Below, piece by piece: positions 8,864-16,677 of a stretch of 64,000 bases of DNA (its first letter is position 1; each line of letters starts with the position of its first letter). The notes under the pieces are model-generated. The model did no database searches, was not told the DNA's origin, and saw nothing but the letters and a program-made list of their open reading frames with translations. The stretch comes from an uncultured Desulfuromusa sp. GTDB lineage: Bacteria; Desulfobacterota; Desulfuromonadia; Desulfuromonadales; Geopsychrobacteraceae. The position numbers and the translations under genes were made by a program. The stretch covers positions 2,598,001 to 2,662,000 of the forward strand of contig NZ_OY776574.1 in NCBI RefSeq assembly GCF_963675815.1, in the 5' to 3' direction.

Positions 8864-8901
8864 TTGACCTGTTTTTAAACTGTTTTTAAACTGTTTTTTA
8901 A
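8864..8901 (+). promoter_or_regulatory. candidate ilvB promoter within 11-bp tandem repeats
   Basis: Three head-to-tail copies of CTGTTTTTAAA occupy 8869-8879, 8880-8890 and 8891-8901 (the last imperfect). A TTGACC (8864-8869) and TAAACT (8887-8892) 17 bases apart fall on them and form a plausible promoter about 110 bases upstream of ilvB. Repeats in phase with one helix turn could bind a regulator, or be chance in AT-rich DNA. Confidence 0.4.
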
Positions 8902-9010
8902 GCTTTTCCGCTTCAAGAACAATATTTTTAAGAGTGCTTGCCATCTCGTGATTTTTTCGAGATCATCTCTAAATGATTCGTGAGAAAAAATGAAAGTTGA
9001 GGAGGAACAG

Positions 9011-10708
9011 ATGGAATTGACCGGGTCTCAGATTTTGCTTGAATCTTTGAAGCTTGAAGGGGTAGATACCGTTTTTGGCTATCCTGGAGGGGCTGTCATC
9101 AATATTTATGATGATCTTTTCGCATCTTCTATTAAACATGTTTTAACCCGGCATGAGCAAGCTGCGGTCCATGCTGCTGACGGTTATGCACGTTGTACCG
9201 GTAAAGTCGGTGTTGCTATTGCAACCAGTGGCCCAGGTGCGACAAATACCGTTACCGGAATTGCAACGGCCTACATGGACTCAATTCCGATGGTTATCAT
9301 CTCGGGGCAGGTTCCAACTCCACTTATTGGTAATGATGCCTTTCAAGAGGCTGATATGTGTGGCATTACCCGGCCCTGTACCAAGCACAACTTTTTGGTT
9401 AAAGATATCCGAGATCTGGCAAGAACACTAAAGGAAGCTTTTTATATTGCCAGAACGGGTCGGCCTGGCCCTGTTCTGGTGGATCTGCCCAAAGATATTC
9501 AAGTGAGCTCTCACAAATTCAGCTATCCCGATAAAGTGAGTCTGCGGGGTTATAAACCCACTTACAGCGGCAATATGCGTCAGATTGAAAAGGCTGCCAA
9601 AATGATTTTGGAGGCGCGTAAACCGGTCTTGTATGTCGGTGGTGGGATTACCCTGTCCGGTGCTGATGATATGTTGCTTAAGTTGGCAGAGCAGACCCAG
9701 ATTCCTGTAACGACGACTTTAATGGCTATGGCGGCTTTCCCGCAACGACACCCTCTGGCTCTGGGGATGCTCGGCATGCACGGTACCTTTTATGCCAACA
9801 TGTCGGTCACTGAATGCGATCTCTTGATTGCCGTCGGTTCCAGATTTGATGACCGGGTCACGGGAAGAATCGACAGTTTTGCTGAGAAAGCTAAAATTAT
9901 TCATGTCGATATTGATCCGACTTCGATCGGCAAGAATGTCGGAGTCGATCTCCCTATTGTCGGAGATTTGAAAGATGTGCTGGGCAAGTTGCATGGTCAC
10001 TTGGAGAAGAAAACCGAGTTGGTCGAAGACTTGATTGAGGCAACAGATGATTGGCGAACGATGATTGATGAGTGGAAGGTCCGGCATCCGATGACTTATC
10101 GTTCCTCAAAATCGGTCATTAAACCACAATTTGTCATTCAAAAAATCAGTGAAATGACCGATGACGATGCCATTATTACAACTGAAGTGGGTCAGCATCA
10201 GATGTGGGCGGCACAATTTTTTACTTTCAGACAACCAAGAACATTTTTGACTTCAGGCGGATTAGGAACGATGGGGTTTGGTCTTCCTTCTGCTTTGGGT
10301 GCTCAAGTTGCGTACCCTGATCGTCAAGTTATCGATATCTCCGGTGATGGCTCCTTCCAGATGAATTCTCAGGAACTGGCGACATTGGTGCAGTATCAGC
10401 TCCCGGTTAAAATTGTTATCCTTAACAATAATTATCTGGGAATGGTACGCCAATGGCAGCAGATGTTTTTTGAAAAGCGCTACAGCCAGACTGTTATGGA
10501 ATTGCCAATTGACTTTATCAAGCTTGCTGAAGCTTATGGGGCAACAGGTTTACAGGCGACAAAGGTTGATGAAGTTGAAGCGACGATAAAGCAAGCTCTG
10601 GAAACACCAGGACCGGTTTTGATGAATTTCAAAATTTCAAGGGAAGAGAATGTTCTGCCTATGGTTCCTGCTGGAAAAGCAATCCATGAAATGGTTCTTG
10701 CTTCCTAG
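9011..10708 (+). CDS. ilvB: acetolactate synthase, large (catalytic) subunit
   Basis: This ThDP/FAD/Mg enzyme condenses pyruvate to 2-acetolactate (or with 2-ketobutyrate), the first common step to valine, leucine and isoleucine. The 565-aa chain has the catalytic Glu in TRHEQAAVHAADGYAR (E49), the FAD-binding middle domain, and the ThDP motif starting GDGSFQMN and ending near LNNNYLGMV. I chose the ATG at 9011, six bases after GAGGAGG (8999-9005); an ATG at 8990 has no site. The small subunit gene follows 50 bases downstream. Confidence 0.96.
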   Translation: MELTGSQILLESLKLEGVDTVFGYPGGAVINIYDDLFASSIKHVLTRHEQAAVHAADGYARCTGKVGVAIATSGPGATNTVTGIATAYMDSIPMVIISGQVPTPLIGNDAFQEADMCGITRPCTKHNFLVKDIRDLARTLKEAFYIARTGRPGPVLVDLPKDIQVSSHKFSYPDKVSLRGYKPTYSGNMRQIEKAAKMILEARKPVLYVGGGITLSGADDMLLKLAEQTQIPVTTTLMAMAAFPQRHPLALGMLGMHGTFYANMSVTECDLLIAVGSRFDDRVTGRIDSFAEKAKIIHVDIDPTSIGKNVGVDLPIVGDLKDVLGKLHGHLEKKTELVEDLIEATDDWRTMIDEWKVRHPMTYRSSKSVIKPQFVIQKISEMTDDDAIITTEVGQHQMWAAQFFTFRQPRTFLTSGGLGTMGFGLPSALGAQVAYPDRQVIDISGDGSFQMNSQELATLVQYQLPVKIVILNNNYLGMVRQWQQMFFEKRYSQTVMELPIDFIKLAEAYGATGLQATKVDEVEATIKQALETPGPVLMNFKISREENVLPMVPAGKAIHEMVLAS

Positions 10709-10758
10709 CAAGGAGAATTATTAGATCGGCTAAGAATTCAGGTCGGGAGGAAAAATCG

Positions 10759-11250
10759 ATGAAACATACAATTTCTGTTCTGGTAGAGAATGAATTTGGT
10801 GTTCTTTCCAGAATTTCAGGATTATTTTCAGGGCGTGGCTTTAATATTGAAAGCCTCTCTGTTGCTCCAACGATGGACCCTGATCTTTCCCGTATGACTC
10901 TGGTGACACGGGGTGATGATCGTATTTTGGAGCAAATTACCAAGCAGTTAAATAAACTGATCTCTACGATAAAAGTTGTTGATTTTACGGATGGAGAATA
11001 TATTGAACGGGAATTGGCTTTGATTAAGGTGTCAACGGATGCTGAATCCAGGGCTGAGGCTTTAAGAATTGTTGACATTTTCCGTGCAAAAGTTATCGAC
11101 GTGACACCTAAATCCTATACGATTGAAATTACCGGGGCACCGGCAAAAATAAATGGTATTCTGGAGTTGTTACGCCCGATGGGAATTAAGGAAGTGGTGC
11201 GTTCGGGGCCAGTTGTTATTGGCCGTGGTGCCAAAGGGGTTGTAGGCTAA
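10759..11250 (+). CDS. ilvN: acetolactate synthase, small (regulatory) subunit
   Basis: The regulatory subunit activates IlvB and confers valine feedback inhibition. The 163-aa protein has an N-terminal ACT domain (TISVLVENEFGVLSRISGLF, about residues 3-76, with the GRGFNIESL motif) and a C-terminal ALS_ss domain. GGGAGG lies just upstream. In Geobacter relatives ilvC usually comes next; here psd follows directly after 22 bases, so ketol-acid reductoisomerase must be encoded elsewhere. Confidence 0.95.
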   Translation: MKHTISVLVENEFGVLSRISGLFSGRGFNIESLSVAPTMDPDLSRMTLVTRGDDRILEQITKQLNKLISTIKVVDFTDGEYIERELALIKVSTDAESRAEALRIVDIFRAKVIDVTPKSYTIEITGAPAKINGILELLRPMGIKEVVRSGPVVIGRGAKGVVG

Positions 11251-11272
11251 ATCAGAATGACTGAGGAGTTCT

Positions 11273-11917
11273 ATGCAAAATAAAAATCAACCGATTGCTC
11301 GTGAAGGTTACCCGTTTATTGCGTTATTTGCTTTTATTACTCTGGTATTTGCCCTCTTGGGCTGGGTGACCCTGACGCTCTTGTTCCTGTTTCTGACCTT
11401 ATTCAGCGTCTATTTTTTCCGTAATCCGGAGAGAATAGTCCCTGCTGGAGAGAATCTGGTTGTCGCCCCGGCGGATGGGAAAGTTATTTTTGTCGGTGAT
11501 GTGCAGGAGGACCGGTATTTTAAAGAACGGGTGACTAAAGTCAGTATTTTTATGTCTGTTTTTAATGTTCACGTAAACCGGGTTCCCTGTGACGGAAAAG
11601 TTGTAGAAATGTACTATAACAAAGGTCAATTTCTGAACGCTTCGTATGACAAAGCGAGTGAGTGCAATGAACAATCAGGGATTCTTCTGGAAACAGAAGG
11701 TGGTTCACGAATTTTGTTTGTCCAGATTGCGGGGTTGATAGCAAGGCGAATTGTGACTTATCCTGTTATTGGTGATTTATTGCAACAGGGAGCGCGCTAT
11801 GGATTGATCCGTTTTGGCTCCCGTGTTGATATTTACTTTCCTGAAAACTCTAACGTAACTGTCCTTCTTGGTGAGCGGACTATTGCCGGCGAGACAGTTC
11901 TGGGGACATTATCTTGA
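11273..11917 (+). CDS. psd: phosphatidylserine decarboxylase proenzyme
   Basis: Psd decarboxylates phosphatidylserine to phosphatidylethanolamine. The 214-aa length and the C-terminal LIRFGSRVDIYFP mark the short (type II) form; self-cleavage between Gly and Ser in FGS would make a pyruvoyl cofactor on the alpha chain. An N-terminal hydrophobic stretch (about 15-45) anchors it in the membrane. GGAG precedes the ATG at 11273. Its stop overlaps the TTG start of pssA by four bases, so the two enzymes of the pathway are translationally coupled, though in reverse order of reaction. Confidence 0.93.
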   Translation: MQNKNQPIAREGYPFIALFAFITLVFALLGWVTLTLLFLFLTLFSVYFFRNPERIVPAGENLVVAPADGKVIFVGDVQEDRYFKERVTKVSIFMSVFNVHVNRVPCDGKVVEMYYNKGQFLNASYDKASECNEQSGILLETEGGSRILFVQIAGLIARRIVTYPVIGDLLQQGARYGLIRFGSRVDIYFPENSNVTVLLGERTIAGETVLGTLS

Positions 11918-12687
11918 CTGAAGATTGCTTAAGAAGTGAAAAGCGGGAAAATCTTCGTAAGGGAGTTTATCTCCTTCCCAACCTGATTACAGCAGGCGGT
12001 ATATTTGCAGGATTCTACGTTATTATAGCGGCGACAGATGGTCATTATGAGCGTGCAGCGTGGTTTATTCTTATCGCGGCCATCTTTGACGGTCTGGATG
12101 GCAAGGTCGCTAGATTAACCGGAACCAGCAGCAAGTTCGGTGTCGAACTTGACTCCTTGGCTGACGTTATCTCCTTTGGAGTTGCTCCAGGTGTTCTCCT
12201 CTATCTTTGGGCGTTGAGACCGTTTGGTAAATTAGGTTGGCTGGCTGCCTTTTTGTACGTGATCTGCGGCGCTTTGAGGCTGGCACGTTTTAATGTTCAG
12301 GTTTCCACGGTGGAATCCCGGCGCTTTATTGGTATGCCGATTCCTGCAGCAGCTTGCATTGTTGCTACTTGCGTGTTGCTTTTTTATGAGTTAGGCGGGA
12401 CTGGCACAATAAAAATGGTGTCCATGGTTTTGCTGGTTTTTTTGTTGGCTTTTCTGCTTGTCAGCAATATTGAATACATTTCCTTGAAAGATCCTGAACT
12501 TTTTAAACGGCAACCTTTTGTAATGCTGGTGGTTGCCATCATTCTATTGATTGTCATTGTTGCAAAGCCGCAAATAATGTTGTTTCTGATCGGCATGGCA
12601 TATTTACTCTCCGGGCCAATTGCCTTTTATCTCGGCTGGAGAAAAAAACGTCGGGAGAACAGTGCTGCGGTCGTAGAAGAATCCTGA
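11914..12687 (+). CDS. pssA: CDP-diacylglycerol--serine O-phosphatidyltransferase
   Basis: PssA transfers phosphatidyl from CDP-diacylglycerol to serine; CdsA in this window supplies the substrate and Psd uses the product. The CDP-alcohol phosphotransferase motif (DGxxAR...G...D...D) is visible as DGLDGKVAR followed by GVELDSLAD, residues about 50-78. The 257-aa chain has several membrane segments. Translation starts at TTG 11914, inside the psd stop. It is the membrane-bound (Bacillus-type) class, not the E. coli PLD-type enzyme. Confidence 0.93.
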   Translation: MTEDCLRSEKRENLRKGVYLLPNLITAGGIFAGFYVIIAATDGHYERAAWFILIAAIFDGLDGKVARLTGTSSKFGVELDSLADVISFGVAPGVLLYLWALRPFGKLGWLAAFLYVICGALRLARFNVQVSTVESRRFIGMPIPAAACIVATCVLLFYELGGTGTIKMVSMVLLVFLLAFLLVSNIEYISLKDPELFKRQPFVMLVVAIILLIVIVAKPQIMLFLIGMAYLLSGPIAFYLGWRKKRRENSAAVVEES

Positions 12688-12734
12688 AATGACCGCCAGG
12701 AAGTGTCGGGAATAATTTTGTGAAATTTATTAGC

Positions 12735-12763
12735 TTGACTTAGTCGGCTAATTTCGGTTGAAT
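12735..12763 (+). promoter_or_regulatory. candidate promoter of the leuA leader
   Basis: TTGACT (12735-12740) and TTGAAT (12758-12763) are 17 bases apart, just upstream of the T-box RNA. The -10 is a weak match. Confidence 0.4.
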
Positions 12764-12775
12764 CTGTTTCAGTTT

Positions 12776-13027
12776 AAAAGCGTTGAAGAGGAGTAGTAGA
12801 CTTTTTTCTCCGTTTAAGAGAGTCGGTGGTTGCTGCGAACCGATACGGAATGAGTTGAACTCGCCTTGGAGCTGCAGGAATGAAGCCTTGTCAGGTCTAG
12901 TTTCTGTCGTGAGCCTGCGTAAAGGGATAATGAAGATTCACCTTTATCGATAAGGTGAATGAACCAGGGTGGTACCGCGAAGCTAAAGCTCTCGCCCCTG
13001 TTTATTACAGGGCGGGGGCTTTTTTTA
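12776..13027 (+). ncRNA. T-box riboswitch, leucine-type, upstream of leuA
   Basis: The conserved T-box sequence AGGGTGGTACCGCG is at 12966-12979 and pairs with the acceptor end of uncharged tRNA. It is followed by a terminator (stem 12988-13020, T run 13021-13027). Upstream, stem I shows the AGTA bulge (about 12792-12797), the AGAGAG/distal-loop region and a GAA-CTC specifier context (CTC at 12860-12862), which reads a leucine codon. Uncharged tRNA-Leu would favour the antiterminator and turn on leuA-leuC-leuD. T-boxes before leuA are known in deltaproteobacteria; the specifier assignment is mine by eye. Confidence 0.93.
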
Positions 13028-13184
13028 TTTATCAACAAGAGGTAACTATTGACATGGGAAAGGGGGTGGTTCTGAGTGGAATCTGACCTAGGTGACCTAA
13101 GTGAGAAACAAGATCTGAAAAATCAAATCAACACGAACTGCCCCGGCCTAAAGTGATCGGGACAACCTCTTCAAGGAGTTTATT

Positions 13185-14726
13185 ATGAGTCAAAAAGAAA
13201 ACATTATTATTTTTGATACAACTTTGCGTGATGGCGAACAATCACCGGGCGCGAGTATGAATATTGAGGAAAAGGTGCGGATTGCCCATCAACTGGAACG
13301 CTTGAATGTTGATGTGATTGAAGCCGGTTTTCCTATTGCGTCGGATGGTGATTATGAGGCCGTTAAAAAAATTGCTCAGACCATAAAAAAACCACAGATA
13401 GCCGGCCTTTCACGGTCAAGCAATATGGATATTGACCGCGCTTGGGATGCATTGAAGTACGCAGGAGATCGTGGCCGGATTCATACCTTTATCGCGACCA
13501 GTGATATTCATATGAAATACAAGTTGAAGATGAGTGAACAGGAGGTTCTGGATGCTGCTGTTGCCGCTGTAACGAGGGCTTCCGGCTATACTCCTAATGT
13601 CGAATTTTCAGCTGAAGATGCTGTACGGACGAAACTGCCGTTTCTGGCAAAAGTGATTAAGGCGGTTATTGAAGCCGGGGCAACAACGGTGAATATCCCC
13701 GATACTGTCGGTTATACCATTCCGTCAGAATATTATGACATCATCAGTTATCTCAAAAAGAATGTCAGCAATATTGAGCAGGCTATTATTTCCGTCCACT
13801 GTCACAATGACCTCGGTCTCGCTGTTGCCAACTCTTTAGCTGCGGTTCAGGCCGGAGCACGCCAGTTGGAGTGTACTATCAACGGTATTGGTGAACGGGC
13901 AGGGAACTGTTCTCTTGAGGAAGCGGTGATGACGTTGCGGACGCGTCGCGATATTCTTCCCTACACGACCAATGTTGTGTCTGAACAGATTACCCCGGCG
14001 AGTAAGTTGCTTTCGACAATTACCGGAATCCATGTCCAGCCAAATAAAGCAATTGTGGGCACAAATGCCTTTGCCCATGAAGCTGGAATTCACCAGCATG
14101 GGGTGATGATGGATAAATCAACCTATGAAATCATGACTCCGGAATCAGTAGGTCTGAATCAGAATAAGCTGGTTCTTGGCAAGCATTCTGGTCGTCATGC
14201 GTTCATTGATCGTTTAAACCAGCTTGGCTACAATCTTTCTCGCGAGGAGAACCAAAAGGCTTTTGTCCGGTTTAAGACTCTTGCAGATATGAAAAAAGAA
14301 ATCTTTGATGAAGATCTGGATGCCATTGTTGCTGACGAAGTTTTGCGGGTTCCGGAAATCTATAAATTGGAGCAGATGAATGTCAGCTCTGGTTCTTTTG
14401 CGGCTCCGACAGCAACAGTCGCTATGGAGATTAATGGCAAGATCAAGAGAGCCGCTGTGATGGGCGATGGACCCGTCGATGCGACATTTAAAGCGATCAA
14501 GAAACTTTCAAAGAGCAGGGCAACTCTTCTTAATTTCTCTGTCGGGGCGATAACGGGTGGTACTGATGCCCAGGGTGAGTGCAGTGTCCGGTTGCGTTCC
14601 GCTGAAGGGCGTGAAGTGCTGGGTCAGGGAGCCCATCCTGATATTATTGTCGCCAGTGCAAAAGCTTACATCAATGCCTTAAATAATCTGGCTGTTGCTG
14701 AAAAACGTTCTCACACCAATATCTGA
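13185..14726 (+). CDS. leuA: 2-isopropylmalate synthase
   Basis: LeuA condenses 2-ketoisovalerate with acetyl-CoA, the first committed step to leucine. The catalytic TIM barrel (about 1-275) shows DTTLRDGEQSPGASM and the metal/substrate site HCHNDLGLAVANS; the C-terminal allosteric domain (about 390-505) gives leucine feedback. At 513 aa it is the bacterial standard form. AAGGAG at 13173-13178 sets the ATG at 13185. Expression is under the T-box just upstream. Confidence 0.96.
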   Translation: MSQKENIIIFDTTLRDGEQSPGASMNIEEKVRIAHQLERLNVDVIEAGFPIASDGDYEAVKKIAQTIKKPQIAGLSRSSNMDIDRAWDALKYAGDRGRIHTFIATSDIHMKYKLKMSEQEVLDAAVAAVTRASGYTPNVEFSAEDAVRTKLPFLAKVIKAVIEAGATTVNIPDTVGYTIPSEYYDIISYLKKNVSNIEQAIISVHCHNDLGLAVANSLAAVQAGARQLECTINGIGERAGNCSLEEAVMTLRTRRDILPYTTNVVSEQITPASKLLSTITGIHVQPNKAIVGTNAFAHEAGIHQHGVMMDKSTYEIMTPESVGLNQNKLVLGKHSGRHAFIDRLNQLGYNLSREENQKAFVRFKTLADMKKEIFDEDLDAIVADEVLRVPEIYKLEQMNVSSGSFAAPTATVAMEINGKIKRAAVMGDGPVDATFKAIKKLSKSRATLLNFSVGAITGGTDAQGECSVRLRSAEGREVLGQGAHPDIIVASAKAYINALNNLAVAEKRSHTNI

Positions 14727-14756
14727 AATGATGAAATGGAATAAATAGGAGCATCC

Positions 14757-16037
14757 ATGGGAAAAACATTAGCGGAAAAGATTTTTGACCGCCATCTGCG
14801 TGACGAACCATTTCCAGGAACGAAAGTTCTGAGCCTGGACAGGGTTCTCTGTCATGAAATTACAACGCCAGTGGCGATTGCTGACCTTGTTTGGAGGGGA
14901 AAAGACCGGGTTTTTGATCGGAATAAGCTTAAGGTTGTCATCGATCATGTGACGCCATCCAAAGATACCAAAACAGCGACTCAAGCTAAGATTTTGCGAG
15001 ATTGGGCGCGTCGGCATGAAATCCCTGATTTCTTTGATGTCGGTCGTAATGGTGTTTGTCACGCAATTTTCCCCGAAAAAGGTTATATCCGGCCAGGCTT
15101 CACTGTCATTATGGGAGATAGCCATACCTGTACTCACGGTGCTTTCGGGGCCTTCGCCGCCGGAGTGGGAACAACTGATCTTGAAGTCGGGATTCTTAAA
15201 GGTGTCTGTGCCTTTCGCGAGCCGGCAACCATTCGGGTGAATCTGAATGGGGCTCTGCCAAAGGGTGTTTATGCTAAAGATGTCATCCTCCATGTCATTG
15301 CTCAGTTGGGCGTCAATGGCGCGACCGACAGGGTAATTGAATTTCGTGGGGTGATCGTTGATCAGATGAGTATGGAAGCACGGATGACTCTGTGTAATAT
15401 GGCGGTTGAAGCTGGTGGAACGTCCGGTGTTTGTATGCCCGACATGACAACGGTTGAATATCTCTGGGAATTTATAAAAGATGAGTTCCCGACGAAAGAA
15501 GCGGCATTGGCTGATTATCAACAATGGGTCTCAGACGATGATGCTGATTATGTCGGCATTCTGAATATTGATGTCTCTGACCTTGAACCGCAAGTGACTT
15601 ATGATTACAAACCGGATTGCGTCAAATCGATGCAGGAAATGCACGGGACGCCGGTTGATCAGGTCTATATCGGTACCTGTACCAACGGCCGGATTGAAGA
15701 TCTACGTCAGGCAGCAGCAATCCTGAAGGGAAAGACAATAGCCGATTCTGTCCGTGGGATTGTCTCACCCGCAACGCCGAAAGTTTTTAGTGATGCTTTG
15801 GCGGAGGGAATTATTCAAATTTTTATGGATGCCGGTTTCTGTGTAACAAATCCGACCTGTGGTGCTTGTCTCGGCATGAGTAATGGTGTTCTTGCTGAAG
15901 GGGAAGTCGCTGCTGCAACCAGTAACCGTAACTTTAACGGTCGCATGGGGAAGGGCGGTATGGTGCATCTGATGAGCCCGGAATCGGCAGCAGCGACAGC
16001 TTTGACCGGTGTCATTACTGACGCCCGAACCCTTTAA
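14757..16037 (+). CDS. leuC: 3-isopropylmalate dehydratase large subunit
   Basis: With LeuD it isomerises 2- to 3-isopropylmalate using a [4Fe-4S] cluster. Aconitase-family features are MGDSHTCTHGAFGAFAAGVG, CTNGRIEDL (first cluster Cys) and NPTCGACLGMSNG (the other two Cys). The 426-aa length and sequence place it in the shorter archaeal-type/homoaconitase-like LeuC group rather than the 466-aa E. coli type. It follows leuA by 30 bases. Confidence 0.94.
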   Translation: MGKTLAEKIFDRHLRDEPFPGTKVLSLDRVLCHEITTPVAIADLVWRGKDRVFDRNKLKVVIDHVTPSKDTKTATQAKILRDWARRHEIPDFFDVGRNGVCHAIFPEKGYIRPGFTVIMGDSHTCTHGAFGAFAAGVGTTDLEVGILKGVCAFREPATIRVNLNGALPKGVYAKDVILHVIAQLGVNGATDRVIEFRGVIVDQMSMEARMTLCNMAVEAGGTSGVCMPDMTTVEYLWEFIKDEFPTKEAALADYQQWVSDDDADYVGILNIDVSDLEPQVTYDYKPDCVKSMQEMHGTPVDQVYIGTCTNGRIEDLRQAAAILKGKTIADSVRGIVSPATPKVFSDALAEGIIQIFMDAGFCVTNPTCGACLGMSNGVLAEGEVAAATSNRNFNGRMGKGGMVHLMSPESAAATALTGVITDARTL

Positions 16038-16054
16038 CGATCAGGAGAACAGAG

Positions 16055-16585
16055 ATGCAGAAAAAATTTGGTGGATCGGCAATCTTTCTTGATCGATCTG
16101 ATATCAACACGGATGAAATTATTCCCGCCAAGTACCTGACTGAAGTAACAAAAGAGGCATTGACTCCATATATCCTAGAAGATCTTAAATTGGAGGGTTT
16201 TGATCCTAAGGGAGATAAATTGAAAAAGGCCACAGTTGTTGTTTCCCGCGAGAACTTCGGTTGTGGATCATCCCGTGAGCATGCACCCTGGGTATTCGAA
16301 GTAAACGATGTTCACACCGTTATCGCTGAGAGCTATGCCCGGATTTTTCGTCAGAATATGTTCAACGGAGGTATGCTGGCAATTGAACTTCCAAAAGCGG
16401 ATGTTGATCAATTAATGGCGATGCAACAACTGGGCGATGTCGTTGTCGCAGTTGACCTAGATGATCAATCAGTGACAGCTAAAGCTGGTGGCGAAGAGAA
16501 GTGCTTCAAATTTGAGATCAGTCCGTTTGACAAAGCGCTGGTTGCCGCTGGTGGTTGGGTTGAGTTTGCTGACGCACGTTATTAA
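16055..16585 (+). CDS. leuD: 3-isopropylmalate dehydratase small subunit
   Basis: The small subunit supplies the swivelling domain of isopropylmalate isomerase. FGCGSSREHAPW is the diagnostic substrate-binding loop, and YLTE and ARIFRQNMFNGG flank it. At 176 aa it fits the short LeuD that pairs with 420-aa LeuC proteins. It starts 17 bases after leuC with AGGAG upstream and is followed at once by a terminator. Confidence 0.94.
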   Translation: MQKKFGGSAIFLDRSDINTDEIIPAKYLTEVTKEALTPYILEDLKLEGFDPKGDKLKKATVVVSRENFGCGSSREHAPWVFEVNDVHTVIAESYARIFRQNMFNGGMLAIELPKADVDQLMAMQQLGDVVVAVDLDDQSVTAKAGGEEKCFKFEISPFDKALVAAGGWVEFADARY

Positions 16586-16606
16586 TGGTTTGAATTTTGA
16601 AGAATA

Positions 16607-16644
16607 AAAAGCGGGGCGCAAATAACAATTTGCTCCCCGCTTTT
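16607..16644. terminator. bidirectional terminator between leuD and the sensor kinase
   Basis: AAAAGCGGGG...GCAAAT pairs with ATTTGC...CCCCGCTTTT around a short loop, with one mismatch. A and T runs flank both sides, so it can end leuA-leuC-leuD from the left and the minus-strand kinase from the right. Confidence 0.88.
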
Positions 16645-16677
16645 GTTTTCGGAGCCAAGAAACCCACTGCAGCTTTT

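Noticed and set aside
14769..15524. 251-codon minus-strand ORF
   Set aside because: It is antisense to leuC, which is clearly the real gene.
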